Made by a program: the position numbers and the translations under genes. 64,000 nt of DNA. Origin: UBA2279 sp034399355. GTDB taxonomy: Bacteria; Actinomycetota; Coriobacteriia; Anaerosomatales; Anaerosomataceae. Numbering within the stretch: the first letter of the stretch is position 1; every line of letters begins with the position of its first letter. The notes below the pieces were generated by a model that saw nothing but the letters and a program-made list of their open reading frames with translations, had not been told where the DNA came from and ran no database searches. Positions 40,257 through 48,097 of this stretch are shown one piece after another. The stretch is taken from NCBI GenBank assembly GCA_034399355.1, contig JAXMMT010000009.1, positions 1 through 64,000 of the forward strand, in the 5' to 3' direction.

Positions 40257-41465
40257 ATGTTCGAACGCGCGGTACTCGTGCACTACCACGAGATCGGCCT
40301 CAAAGGGAAGAACCGCGGCAGATTCGAGCGTCGCCTTGCCGACAACATCGCTTTCGCGCTGCGCGGTCTCACTGACGCGGGTGTGGAGCGCATCGCGAGC
40401 CGCGTGCTTGTACGTGTGAGCGACATCCATCGCCTGGAGGATGTCATCGGCTGCGTCTCCCGCATCCCGGGGGTGAGCTACCTCGCCGATGTCCTCGTCA
40501 CCGGACGCGACCCCCACGACATGGAGCGCGCCGCCGTGCTCGCAGCGCAGCAGTTCCCTGAGGCCCGCACGTTCGCGATGGAGTGCCGGCGTTCGGCCAC
40601 CGACTATCCCGAGCGCAGTTTGGAGATGAACTGCCGTCTGGGCGCGTACGTGCAGGCCGAGACAGGCCTTGGCGTGAACCTGAGCGCCCCTGACGTCCGC
40701 GTACGGGTCGAGGTCGTGCAGGGTGAGGTGTACACGTACTCGCGGCGCATCGAAGGCCCTGGCGGCCTCCCTACGGGCGTCTCGGGCACGGTTGTGTCGC
40801 TGCTCTCGGCCGGCATCGACTCGCCAGTCGCCACGTGGCGCCTCATGAAGCGTGGCGCGGTCGTCGTGGGCGTGCACTTCTCGGGCAGACCGCAGGTCGA
40901 CGCGACCTCGGAGCGCTATGCTGACGAGATCGCCCGCGTGCTCGCGGAGTGTGGCGGCATGGCGCGACTCTACGTGGTGCCCTTCGGCGACTTGCAGCGC
41001 GAGATCTCGCTCGCGGCGCCACCGGATCTGCGGATACTTCTCTATCGCCGACTCATGGTGCGTGTGGCCGAGAAGATCGCAACGGTCGAGCGCGCCGGTG
41101 CACTCGTGACCGGCGAGAGTCTCGGGCAGGTCGCCTCGCAGACGCTCGATAACATCGCGGTCGTCGATGCTGTCGCGACGATGCCGGTGCTGCGCCCGCT
41201 TATCGGCGACGACAAGGTCGACATCATCCGCATCGCGCGAGACATCGGCACCTACGAGCTGTCGATCCAGCCACACGCTGACTGCTGCACACTGTTCATG
41301 CCGCGCACGCCCGAGACGCATGCGACCGTGCGGCAGGTCGAGGCGGGGGAGACCGACCTCGACATCGAGCGCATGGTCGCCGACGCGCTGTCCGGCCTCA
41401 GCTGGACCGACTACCCGTGCCCGTCGTACAAGGCGCCCAAACGGTGGCCGAGGGCCGAGGGGTAG
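40257..41465 (+). CDS. thiI: tRNA 4-thiouridine synthase (no rhodanese domain)
   Basis: ThiI adenylates U8 of tRNA for sulfur insertion and can serve thiamine thiazole synthesis. The 402 aa protein has an N-terminal ferredoxin-like and THUMP region (about 1-165), the PP-loop LSAGIDSPVATWRLMKRG near residue 183 and the conserved Cys segment DCCTLFMPRTP. No C-terminal rhodanese domain is present, as in many Gram-positives, so an external sulfur donor is needed. ATG 40257 is preferred over the GTG at 40251, which overlaps GGGGGTGA. Confidence 0.93.
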   Translation: MFERAVLVHYHEIGLKGKNRGRFERRLADNIAFALRGLTDAGVERIASRVLVRVSDIHRLEDVIGCVSRIPGVSYLADVLVTGRDPHDMERAAVLAAQQFPEARTFAMECRRSATDYPERSLEMNCRLGAYVQAETGLGVNLSAPDVRVRVEVVQGEVYTYSRRIEGPGGLPTGVSGTVVSLLSAGIDSPVATWRLMKRGAVVVGVHFSGRPQVDATSERYADEIARVLAECGGMARLYVVPFGDLQREISLAAPPDLRILLYRRLMVRVAEKIATVERAGALVTGESLGQVASQTLDNIAVVDAVATMPVLRPLIGDDKVDIIRIARDIGTYELSIQPHADCCTLFMPRTPETHATVRQVEAGETDLDIERMVADALSGLSWTDYPCPSYKAPKRWPRAEG

Positions 41466-41519
41466 GGCAGACTCAACCGGCGGCGTTCGTCGACGGTGGG
41501 CAACACCTGGGTGCGACGC

Positions 41520-41550
41520 GATGTATACTTATACATCGTATTCGGTACGA
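41520..41550. promoter_or_regulatory. Inverted-repeat operator/promoter of the RHH-PIN pair
   Basis: GATGTATA at 41520-41527 and TATACATC at 41530-41537 form a perfect palindrome with a two-base centre. TCGTA at 41536-41540 and TACGA at 41546-41550 form a second one. A TATACT within the first could be the -10. Ribbon-helix-helix antitoxins normally bind such paired sites in their own promoter. Confidence 0.6.
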
Positions 41551-41585
41551 TCTTGTTCCGCTCCTGGCAAGGCGGTGAGGCCATC

Positions 41586-41858
41586 ATGGCTCGTATGGTG
41601 CGCAAGCAGATGTACATAGAACCTCAGCAGGACGAACGTCTGAAGCAACACGCGCTCTCCCTCGGCAAGACCGAGGCGGAGATCATGCGTGAGGCTCTGG
41701 ATCGCTACTTCGCTGGTACAGATGATGCCGTTCGTGACGAGGCGTGGTCGAAGCTCATGGAGATGGCTGCACGCCGGCGTGCCGATGTCACGATCACTGG
41801 CAAGCGGACGTGGACTCGTGACGAGATCCACGAGAGGAAGCCCGGCCGTGGCTGGTAG
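41586..41858 (+). CDS. Ribbon-helix-helix antitoxin
   Basis: A 90 aa CopG/RHH DNA-binding protein; the strand-helix-helix at residues 4-43 includes RKQMYIEPQQDERL and GKTEAEIMREALDRYF. A flexible Arg-rich C-terminus (about 65-90) would bind the toxin. ATG 41586 lies downstream of the palindromic operator. It overlaps the PIN toxin start by 11 bases, the usual antitoxin-toxin order. Confidence 0.85.
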   Translation: MARMVRKQMYIEPQQDERLKQHALSLGKTEAEIMREALDRYFAGTDDAVRDEAWSKLMEMAARRRADVTITGKRTWTRDEIHERKPGRGW

Positions 41859-42300
41859 CGTCCTGATCGACACCAACGTGGTGGTCTACCTCGTGGATGC
41901 ACGTGATGTTGCCAAGTGTGAGCGAGCCAATGCCGTGCTTGGTGCACTTGAGGGGTGTCGCGAGGGAGTCGTCTCGCAACAGGTGTTGTCTGAGTGCGCA
42001 CGCGTCGTCACTGAGAGGCTGCCGGAACCCTTGAACGTGGAGGATGCGTGCGATCTGGTGTCTCGGGTCGCCGTTCTCTTCCCGGCGATGCCGGTCACGA
42101 CCGCCGTTGTGACCCGGGCGATCGATATCAGGCAGCGACTGGACCTCTCGTACTGGGATGCGCAGATCATTGCGACGGCTGTCGAGCATGGGATGACGCA
42201 CGTCCTCTCGGAAGACCTGGGCGATCACGCGGTGTACGAAGGCGTCACTGTGGTGAATCCCTTCGCGCCTGACTTCGACCTCGCTTCGCTCCTCGGCTAG
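41848..42300 (+). CDS. PIN-domain ribonuclease toxin (VapC-like)
   Basis: A 150 aa PIN-domain protein, predicted Mg-dependent RNase. Acidic residues expected in the active site are visible: LIDTNVVVYLVD (first Asp), SEC (Glu near 50), SYWDAQIIATA (Asp) and LSEDLGD (Asp). GTG at 41848 has GAGAGGAAG upstream and lies inside the antitoxin end. The RNA target is unknown; VapC toxins often cut tRNA or rRNA. Confidence 0.85.
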   Translation: MAGSVLIDTNVVVYLVDARDVAKCERANAVLGALEGCREGVVSQQVLSECARVVTERLPEPLNVEDACDLVSRVAVLFPAMPVTTAVVTRAIDIRQRLDLSYWDAQIIATAVEHGMTHVLSEDLGDHAVYEGVTVVNPFAPDFDLASLLG

Positions 42301-42309
42301 TATCACCTC

Positions 42310-43392
42310 ATGCGCATTCTTGTACTCGAGCCCTACTACGGCGGTTCGCACCAGGCGGTCCTCGACGGACTCCTTGCGCGGCTCGGCTACGGGTACGACC
42401 TGCTCACGCTGCCGGCGCGCAAGTGGAAGTGGCGGATGCGCGGCGCCGCCATTACGATGGCCGACGAAGCCCGCCGCCTGCACGACGCGGGGACGCACTG
42501 GGACCTCATCTATGCCTCCACGTTCGTCAACCTCGCGGAGTTCCGTGGGCTCGCGGGCGCGACCGTCGCCGACGTGCCGGCAATCGTGTACTTCCACGAG
42601 AACCAACTCGTCTACCCGGTGCGCCATGAGGCCGAGTGGGACTACCAGTTCCCGCTCACCAATATCACCTCGGCGCTGTCTGCGGAGCGCTGCCTGTTCA
42701 ACACGCGCTGGAACCTCGAGCGCTTCATCGAGGAGATCCCTGGCTTCATCAAAGCGTTCCCGGATCATCACCCCAAGGGCATCGCCGAGCGGATTGTCGC
42801 GAAATCGCAGGTGCTCGCACCGCCCTTTGACCCGACACCGTTCGATGCAGCTCCGCCCACGCGGGGCGCGCGCGTGCGAATCGTGTGGCCGCACCGTTGG
42901 GAGCACGACAAGGGCCCGGAGACGTTCTTCTCGGCGGCTGAGAGACTGGCGCGCGAAGGGCTGGAGTTCGAGGTCGTGGTGGCGGGACAGAGTTTCCGCG
43001 AGACCGAGGTGCTCATGGCCGAGGCGGCAAGCGTGCTGGGCGACCGGCTCGTGCACCTGGGCGAGCCCGAGAATCGCGCCGCCTATGCGCGGCTGCTCGC
43101 GAGTGCGGACGTTGCGGTCTCCACGGCCGTGAACGAGTTCTTCGGCCTCGCGATGATTGAGGCATGCTACGCGGGCTGCTATCCGCTCGTGCCCGACCGG
43201 CTCGCGTATCCGGAGCTCTATCCGGCGGAGTATCGCTACGACGGTGGGGAGCAGCTCGTGGCCCGCCTGCGGGGACTCATCGCGCACCGACCCGCGCCAG
43301 GGCAGGGGAGGGAGCTCGCCGCGCCGTTCACGTTCGATGCGCTCACGCCCGAGTACGCGCGCGTGTTCGAAGAGGTCGCCGCAGCAGGCTAG
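42310..43392 (+). CDS. Glycosyltransferase related to tRNA-queuosine mannosyltransferase (DUF3524/GTDC1)
   Basis: A 360 aa GT-B glycosyltransferase. The N-terminal DUF3524-type domain shows EPYYGGSHQAVLDGL, LPARKWKWRMRGAA and YFHENQLVYPV; the C-terminal half has the donor-binding stretch WPHRWEHDKGPETFF and NEFFGLAMIEA. Animal GTDC1 (QTMAN) mannosylates queuosine in tRNA-Asp; bacterial relatives share the domain, but their substrate here is inference. ATG 42310 is ten bases after the PIN toxin stop. Confidence 0.85.
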   Translation: MRILVLEPYYGGSHQAVLDGLLARLGYGYDLLTLPARKWKWRMRGAAITMADEARRLHDAGTHWDLIYASTFVNLAEFRGLAGATVADVPAIVYFHENQLVYPVRHEAEWDYQFPLTNITSALSAERCLFNTRWNLERFIEEIPGFIKAFPDHHPKGIAERIVAKSQVLAPPFDPTPFDAAPPTRGARVRIVWPHRWEHDKGPETFFSAAERLAREGLEFEVVVAGQSFRETEVLMAEAASVLGDRLVHLGEPENRAAYARLLASADVAVSTAVNEFFGLAMIEACYAGCYPLVPDRLAYPELYPAEYRYDGGEQLVARLRGLIAHRPAPGQGRELAAPFTFDALTPEYARVFEEVAAAG

Positions 43393-43610
43393 ATTCGCGC
43401 GGGCAGCGTCGCCGTAGTGCGCTTGAAGCTCCCGATTGTTTGCCTCGGCAAGAATCCATAGGGAAAGTATCTTGCAGGACACGCTAGCATGTGAGCAAGG
43501 TACAGGGCATCGCATGAATGTTCGCCTTGGTGTGGCGCGAGTCCCCGGTCGGTCCGCCGCGCAAGTAGTGGAACTGAACCCGCAGGCACGCGGTAAGGGA
43601 GGATATGAAG

Positions 43611-43964
43611 ATGAACGATCTCTCGACGGTGTTTGACGAGCTTGCGGCCTTGCCGACCGGCGTACTGATCGCGCTCGGCGTGCTCTACGCAGTGCAAATC
43701 GGCCTGGCGGTCTACGCGCTCATCAACTTGTGGAAGACACCGGTGGAACGCATACAGATGGGTAAGAAGTGGGTCTGGGTGCTCATCATCCTGTTCGTGA
43801 ATATGATTGGCGCCATCATCTATCTTGTGGCTGGGCGCAAGCCTGCTGCGGTGGTCGACCCGGTGCTTCAGGTGACGGACACTGCTGGTGATGGCGGCAC
43901 CACGCGTGCCGACCGCGCTGCTGCCGCTGCTGATCTGCTGTACGGCACCAAGGAGGGTGAGTGA
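43611..43964 (+). CDS. PLDc_N-domain membrane protein
   Basis: A 117 aa membrane protein with two hydrophobic helices (about 15-38 and 48-68), the second as KKWVWVLIILFVNMIGAIIYLVAGR, i.e. the PLDc_N pattern (KKWVWVLIIL then FVNMIGAIIY). An Ala-rich hydrophilic tail follows. ATG at 43611 is preferred because GGGAGGA is eight bases upstream; ATG at 43605 is too close. Its stop overlaps the ABC ATPase start, so it is probably part of that transport cassette. The 218 bases upstream hold no other gene. Confidence 0.8.
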   Translation: MNDLSTVFDELAALPTGVLIALGVLYAVQIGLAVYALINLWKTPVERIQMGKKWVWVLIILFVNMIGAIIYLVAGRKPAAVVDPVLQVTDTAGDGGTTRADRAAAAADLLYGTKEGE

Positions 43965-44908
43965 TGGCACAGGTGATGACAGAGCCTCCGGCCATCGAGA
44001 TCGTCGGCCTCTCGAAGGTGTACGGCGATACGCGTGCACTCGACGGCGTGAATCTCACCGTGCCGCAGGGCTCGGTCTTCGGGTTTCTCGGCCCAAACGG
44101 CGCCGGCAAGACCACGACGCTGCGCATCCTGACCGGTCTCGCGAACTCGACCACCGGTACCGCGCATATCCTCGGCCATGACGTGACGAGCGCCGACAAC
44201 GACGTGCGCGCCGACATTGGCTTCCTTCCGGACGTCCCGGGCTTCTACCCCTGGATGACCGCGCCCGAGTTCCTGCGGTTCGCCGGAGGGTTGTTCGGAC
44301 TGACGGGTGACGTGCTCGAGGCGCGCGTTGAGGCTCTTCTCGGCCTCGCTGGCCTGACCGGAGTGAAGCAGAAGGTCGGCGGCTACTCTCGCGGCATGAA
44401 GCAGCGGCTCGGCGTGGCGCAGGCGCTCATCAACTCGCCGAAGATACTCATGCTCGACGAGCCTACCTCGGCGCTCGACCCCATCGGGCGCAAAGAGGTG
44501 CTCGACATGCTATCCGCGCTGGCGGGACGGACGACGGTGTTCTTCAGCACGCACATCCTCTCCGACGTGGAGCGCGTGTGCGATACCGTCGCGATCCTGC
44601 ACAAGGGTGTGGTGGTCACACAAGCACCCATCACCGAGCTCAAGGAGCGCTACGGTGCGCAGAAGCTCGTGCTGGAGGTCACCGCGCAGACCGAAGCGTT
44701 GGCGGAGATTTTCGCCGCAGCATCGTGGTGCGCGGGCGTTGAGCATACGAACGGACGCGCACTCATCCTCACCGTGAGCGACATCGAGGCTGCGTGCGTC
44801 GCGGTGCCAGCTGAAGTGGCGGCGCGTGGCCTCGGTCTTATCCGGCTTGAGGCGGGCGAGGTCAGCTTAGAAGAGGTCTTCGTCGATCTGGTGGGAGGTG
44901 AGCAGTGA
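43964..44908 (+). CDS. ABC transporter ATP-binding protein (ABC-2 export type)
   Basis: A 314 aa export-type ATPase: Walker A GPNGAGKTT near residue 44, the variant signature YSRGMKQRLG, Walker B ILMLDEPTSALDP and the H-loop STHILSDVERVC. A C-terminal domain of about 85 residues follows, as in drug/antibiotic-type and NatA-type ATPases. ATG 43964 has AGGAGG seven bases upstream. Substrate unknown. Confidence 0.92.
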   Translation: MAQVMTEPPAIEIVGLSKVYGDTRALDGVNLTVPQGSVFGFLGPNGAGKTTTLRILTGLANSTTGTAHILGHDVTSADNDVRADIGFLPDVPGFYPWMTAPEFLRFAGGLFGLTGDVLEARVEALLGLAGLTGVKQKVGGYSRGMKQRLGVAQALINSPKILMLDEPTSALDPIGRKEVLDMLSALAGRTTVFFSTHILSDVERVCDTVAILHKGVVVTQAPITELKERYGAQKLVLEVTAQTEALAEIFAAASWCAGVEHTNGRALILTVSDIEAACVAVPAEVAARGLGLIRLEAGEVSLEEVFVDLVGGEQ

Positions 44909-45672
44909 TGGGTGGCTTCAGAACGTTCCTGCGAAAGGAGTTCACGGAGATCTTCAAGACGTGGCGTATCTGGGTCCTACCCGGCATCGTGCTCTTCTTC
45001 GCACTCAGTGGGCCGCCGCTCGCCAAACTCACTCCCGAGTTGATCAAGACGCTTACGACGCAGCAGCCCGGCCTCATCATCCAGCTGCCTGAACCCACCT
45101 ACATGGACGCGTATCTTGAGTGGATATCCAGCCTCTCGCAGATCGTGCTCTTCGCCGCGATCATCATCTTCGGCGGCATGATTTCCGGCGAGAAGAAATC
45201 GGGCACGGCGGTCCTCGTGCTGACCAAGCCGCTCAGCAGGACGTCGTTCGTGCTGGCGAAGTTCGTTTCAGGCCTCGCACTGCTTGTGAGTACGGTCGCA
45301 CTCGGCACCTTGGCTACCTGGGGGGTGACACTCGCCACGTTCGGTGAAGCGCCTGCCGAGAAGCTCCTCGTGAGCACGGGGCTATGGCTTCTTCTCGGCG
45401 TGCTGTTCCTCGGCGTGATGACGCTCTTCTCCTCGATGGTGAACTCACAGGCGGGTGCTGCCGGGCTTGGGATTCTCGTGATGGTCGTCCTGTCGCTGCT
45501 GGCGATGTGGGGTCCGGCGCTCGACTACAGCCCTGCGGGCATGATGTCAGCGGCAGTATCGTATCTGCTTGGCAGAGACCCATCGTTGCTGTGGCCGTCC
45601 ATCACGACCGCCGTCATGACGGTGCTTGCCGTCGCCGGGGGTGCGCTCGCATTCAACAAGCGCGAGCTATAA
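44908..45672 (+). CDS. ABC-2 type permease
   Basis: A 254 aa permease with about six hydrophobic segments. It starts with FRTFLRKEFTEIFKTWRIW, the family's amphipathic N-terminus, and includes the GGMISGEKKSGTAVLVLTKPLSR segment (GGMISGEKKSGT; VLTKPLSR) typical of ABC-2 permeases. ATG 44908 overlaps the ATPase stop and has AGGTGA upstream. It ends ten bases before the convergent rubrerythrin gene. Confidence 0.9.
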   Translation: MGGFRTFLRKEFTEIFKTWRIWVLPGIVLFFALSGPPLAKLTPELIKTLTTQQPGLIIQLPEPTYMDAYLEWISSLSQIVLFAAIIIFGGMISGEKKSGTAVLVLTKPLSRTSFVLAKFVSGLALLVSTVALGTLATWGVTLATFGEAPAEKLLVSTGLWLLLGVLFLGVMTLFSSMVNSQAGAAGLGILVMVVLSLLAMWGPALDYSPAGMMSAAVSYLLGRDPSLLWPSITTAVMTVLAVAGGALAFNKREL

Positions 45673-45682
45673 GGGTTGCGTG

Positions 45683-46213
45683 TCAGACGTAGTCCCTAGC
45701 GAGATCGTCGAGTTCGATGTGGTCGGCCTCTACGGCGCTCACGGCCTCCCAGACCTCTTTGAGGCGCGTGCTCGTCGCGCGTGCGGCGAATCCGGCGTAC
45801 AGGGCCGTCGCACGGGTCTCACGCGTGCGCGACTCCGCGATGTCAGTCGCCCACGAGCCGGTCGTCTCGCCGGGAGTCATGAGATCGGCGGGCTTGCTCA
45901 CCTTGGCGAGCTTACAGAACACCGAGCAGTGCTCGGCCTCCACCTTGGCGAGGCGCTTGTATGCCGAGCGAAGCGTGTCGTTGTCCTTGCGCTCGACCAT
46001 GCCGAAGTAGAAGCGGGTGTTGGCACGCTCCAGCTCGATGGAGCTCTCCAGGTCGGCACGCTCGGTCTCGGTGATCTGGATGTCGTTGATGTCGGCCGGG
46101 TACTCCTCGGGCATGATCATGAACTCCTCATGAGCGCCGCAGAACGGACAGTTCGCGGGTGCCTCATAGCCGAGGTGGGTCTCTCCGCAGATGCGGCAGC
46201 GGTAAATCTTCAT
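45683..46213 (-). CDS. Reverse rubrerythrin (N-terminal rubredoxin domain)
   Basis: A 176 aa di-iron protein for peroxide or oxygen detoxification. The rubredoxin-like iron site comes first (YRCRICGE and CPFCGAH, residues 5-28) and the ferritin-like four-helix domain follows, with the di-iron ligands ELERANTRFY, KVEAEHCSVF and VEADHIELDD. The domain order is reversed relative to classical rubrerythrin, as in reverse rubrerythrins of anaerobes. AAAGGA precedes the ATG at 46213. The DJ-1/PfpI gene lies upstream on the same strand. Confidence 0.9.
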   Translation of the reverse strand: MKIYRCRICGETHLGYEAPANCPFCGAHEEFMIMPEEYPADINDIQITETERADLESSIELERANTRFYFGMVERKDNDTLRSAYKRLAKVEAEHCSVFCKLAKVSKPADLMTPGETTGSWATDIAESRTRETRATALYAGFAARATSTRLKEVWEAVSAVEADHIELDDLARDYV

Positions 46214-46238
46214 GTACGTGTCCTTTCTGTGGGGTTGT

Positions 46239-46751
46239 CTACGGGAGGCCGAGCACGTCTGCAACGGCCATGCCGAAGTCGCGTGACGCGGCAGGACCGT
46301 TGCCGGTGATGATCGCGCCATCGACCTGTACAGAATCGCCGATCCAGATAGCGCCGTGAGCGCGGAGGTCGTCCTCCTGGCTCGAGAAGGCGGTTGCGCG
46401 GACGCCGTCAAGTAGCCCGGCACGTGCCAGCACCGAGGGTGCGATGCAGATGGCAGCGACGACCTTGCCGTTCTCGTGCATCGTGCGTGCGAGACGGTGA
46501 GCATCGGGGTCGTCGAAGTAGATCTGCGCACCGGCGCCACCAACGAAGATCACCGCATCATAGACAGCGGGGTCCGCCTCGGCCACCGCTACCTCTGCGC
46601 GTGCCATCATGCCGAGTTTGCCGCGGCACGGCCCCGGAGCGATGCTTGCGGTCACGACGACATCTCCGCGCGCCTCGAGCACCTCGCGAGGGTGTGTGTA
46701 CTCCTCATCACGGAACTGATCGGGGGCGATGACCATCAACACGGTCTTCAT
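46239..46751 (-). CDS. DJ-1/PfpI-family protein
   Basis: A 170 aa class I glutamine-amidotransferase-fold protein. The nucleophile elbow is AAICIAPSVLARAG (Cys near 100) and an acidic residue occurs in FRDEEYTHPREVLE. Members act as proteases, chaperones, glyoxalases or deglycases; the exact role is not clear. The ATG at 46751 is preferred over one five codons upstream because AAGGAGTG precedes it. It is 25 bases upstream of rubrerythrin on the same strand, suggesting a stress operon. Confidence 0.87.
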   Translation of the reverse strand: MKTVLMVIAPDQFRDEEYTHPREVLEARGDVVVTASIAPGPCRGKLGMMARAEVAVAEADPAVYDAVIFVGGAGAQIYFDDPDAHRLARTMHENGKVVAAICIAPSVLARAGLLDGVRATAFSSQEDDLRAHGAIWIGDSVQVDGAIITGNGPAASRDFGMAVADVLGLP

Positions 46752-46844
46752 GTGGCACTCCTTCACAACGCATCGAGGCGTCCAGGCAACTATATACCCG
46801 AGCGACGCGGATCATGGAGCGAGGGTGGCCGTGTCACCGTACCG

Positions 46845-47957
46845 CTAGCCACGCAGGAAACGATAGACCGCGGGCCGGTCGTCGAGGTGGTCGTAGATGT
46901 AGGTGCGCGCGGCGACCGCATCGTTGTAGCGATCGGCAAGGCTGTTGCGTTCTGCTGCCTTGGTGTTGTACGCGTCTACGGCGCGGTTGTACTCGGGTAC
47001 GAGTGCGTTATAGCGTGCGGTGTCGCCGACCGCCGAGTAGGCGGCTAGCTGTGTTTTGAGAGATGACACCCGGTTCTCGAGGGTAGCGAGTTCGGTGTCG
47101 GCGGCTTTCACGGACTCTCCCAGCTCGACCGTTTGCTGCTCAAGCTGGGCATCACGCTCGACGATGAAGGCGACCTGTTGGCCCGCTGTGAAGGCCGTCG
47201 TGCCGCCGTCGATGCGGAACACCCGTGGCTTGCTCGCGAGAACGATCCCGCCGCCGAGGTCGTCGGATACCATGCCGATAAAGCCTGGCGAGGTCGTCTC
47301 GGTGAATGCGTAACCGGTGTTCTTGTAGTCGTTGGTATCGCTTCTGATGCCGAGTGCGACGTGCTGTTCCGACTCGAAGAGCAGGACGGCGACGTCATAG
47401 CCCTCACGGGAGAGCAGGCCGGCGAGCAGCAGGGTCTTGTCGTCGCAGTCGCCCGACTGCTCCACGAACGTCTCGATCGGGAACTTGGGTGAGAGGTCCA
47501 CCGGGTCGCTGCGATACTCGATCGACTGCACGAAGACGGTGAGCAGCTCGGCGTAGCGGTCGCGGTCCAGCCCCTCGGCCGACTTGATGGCGCGCAGCTG
47601 GCCGAGCAGATCGTCGTAGAACGCGTCTTGGTGGGGCTCGTTCACAAAGACGGGGTAGTAGTCCTCGATCCAGTCGTTCTCACGTGCGTCGCCGAAGCGC
47701 GTGACGCTCTTCTGAGCGGCATCTGCGCCCGCGTAGACGGCGCCATCCACTGCCACGGTGAGAGTCCTTTGCGTGCTCTCGAAGGTGAACGTGTAGTTGA
47801 CCGTGGGGTCTTCGGTCATCGAGTCGTCCGGCACGATCTTGGGGTAGACGACGCCGGTAGGCAGGCCGAAGGTCGAGCCGCCGTTGCCATCGGGCACGCA
47901 TGCCGACGTGACCGCGAGTGCGGCGATGACGATGATGATGGCGAGCGTTCGACGCAT
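46845..47957 (-). CDS. Transglutaminase-like exported (lipo)protein with C-terminal coiled coil
   Basis: A 370 aa predicted exported protein. Its N-terminal signal sequence ends in VTSAC, a possible but non-ideal lipobox. The central domain resembles bacterial transglutaminase-like folds: EQSGDCDDKTLLLAGLL holds the Cys and EQHVALGI the His. The C-terminal 110 residues are a predicted coiled coil (AFIVERDAQLEQQTVELGE onward; shown in part as RDAQLEQQTVELGE). GGAGG lies upstream of ATG 47957. Protease or crosslinking function is possible; target unknown. Confidence 0.75.
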   Translation of the reverse strand: MRRTLAIIIVIAALAVTSACVPDGNGGSTFGLPTGVVYPKIVPDDSMTEDPTVNYTFTFESTQRTLTVAVDGAVYAGADAAQKSVTRFGDARENDWIEDYYPVFVNEPHQDAFYDDLLGQLRAIKSAEGLDRDRYAELLTVFVQSIEYRSDPVDLSPKFPIETFVEQSGDCDDKTLLLAGLLSREGYDVAVLLFESEQHVALGIRSDTNDYKNTGYAFTETTSPGFIGMVSDDLGGGIVLASKPRVFRIDGGTTAFTAGQQVAFIVERDAQLEQQTVELGESVKAADTELATLENRVSSLKTQLAAYSAVGDTARYNALVPEYNRAVDAYNTKAAERNSLADRYNDAVAARTYIYDHLDDRPAVYRFLRG

Positions 47958-48097
47958 GGGTCCTCCATGACCGGCTGTGATACACCAAGCAACCCTGGTG
48001 CCGAGGATAGCGGAAGAGACGGTGACGTGTCCGCCGCGTGGGCGGGCAGTCCCGCTCGGGTAAGCTAGAACGGTCGGACCTACACACGGAGGTCGCC

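Noticed and set aside
41794..43515. Long minus-strand open frame opposite the PIN toxin and glycosyltransferase genes
   Set aside because: Both plus-strand genes have clear families; the antisense frame has no motif or ribosome-binding site and reflects high GC.
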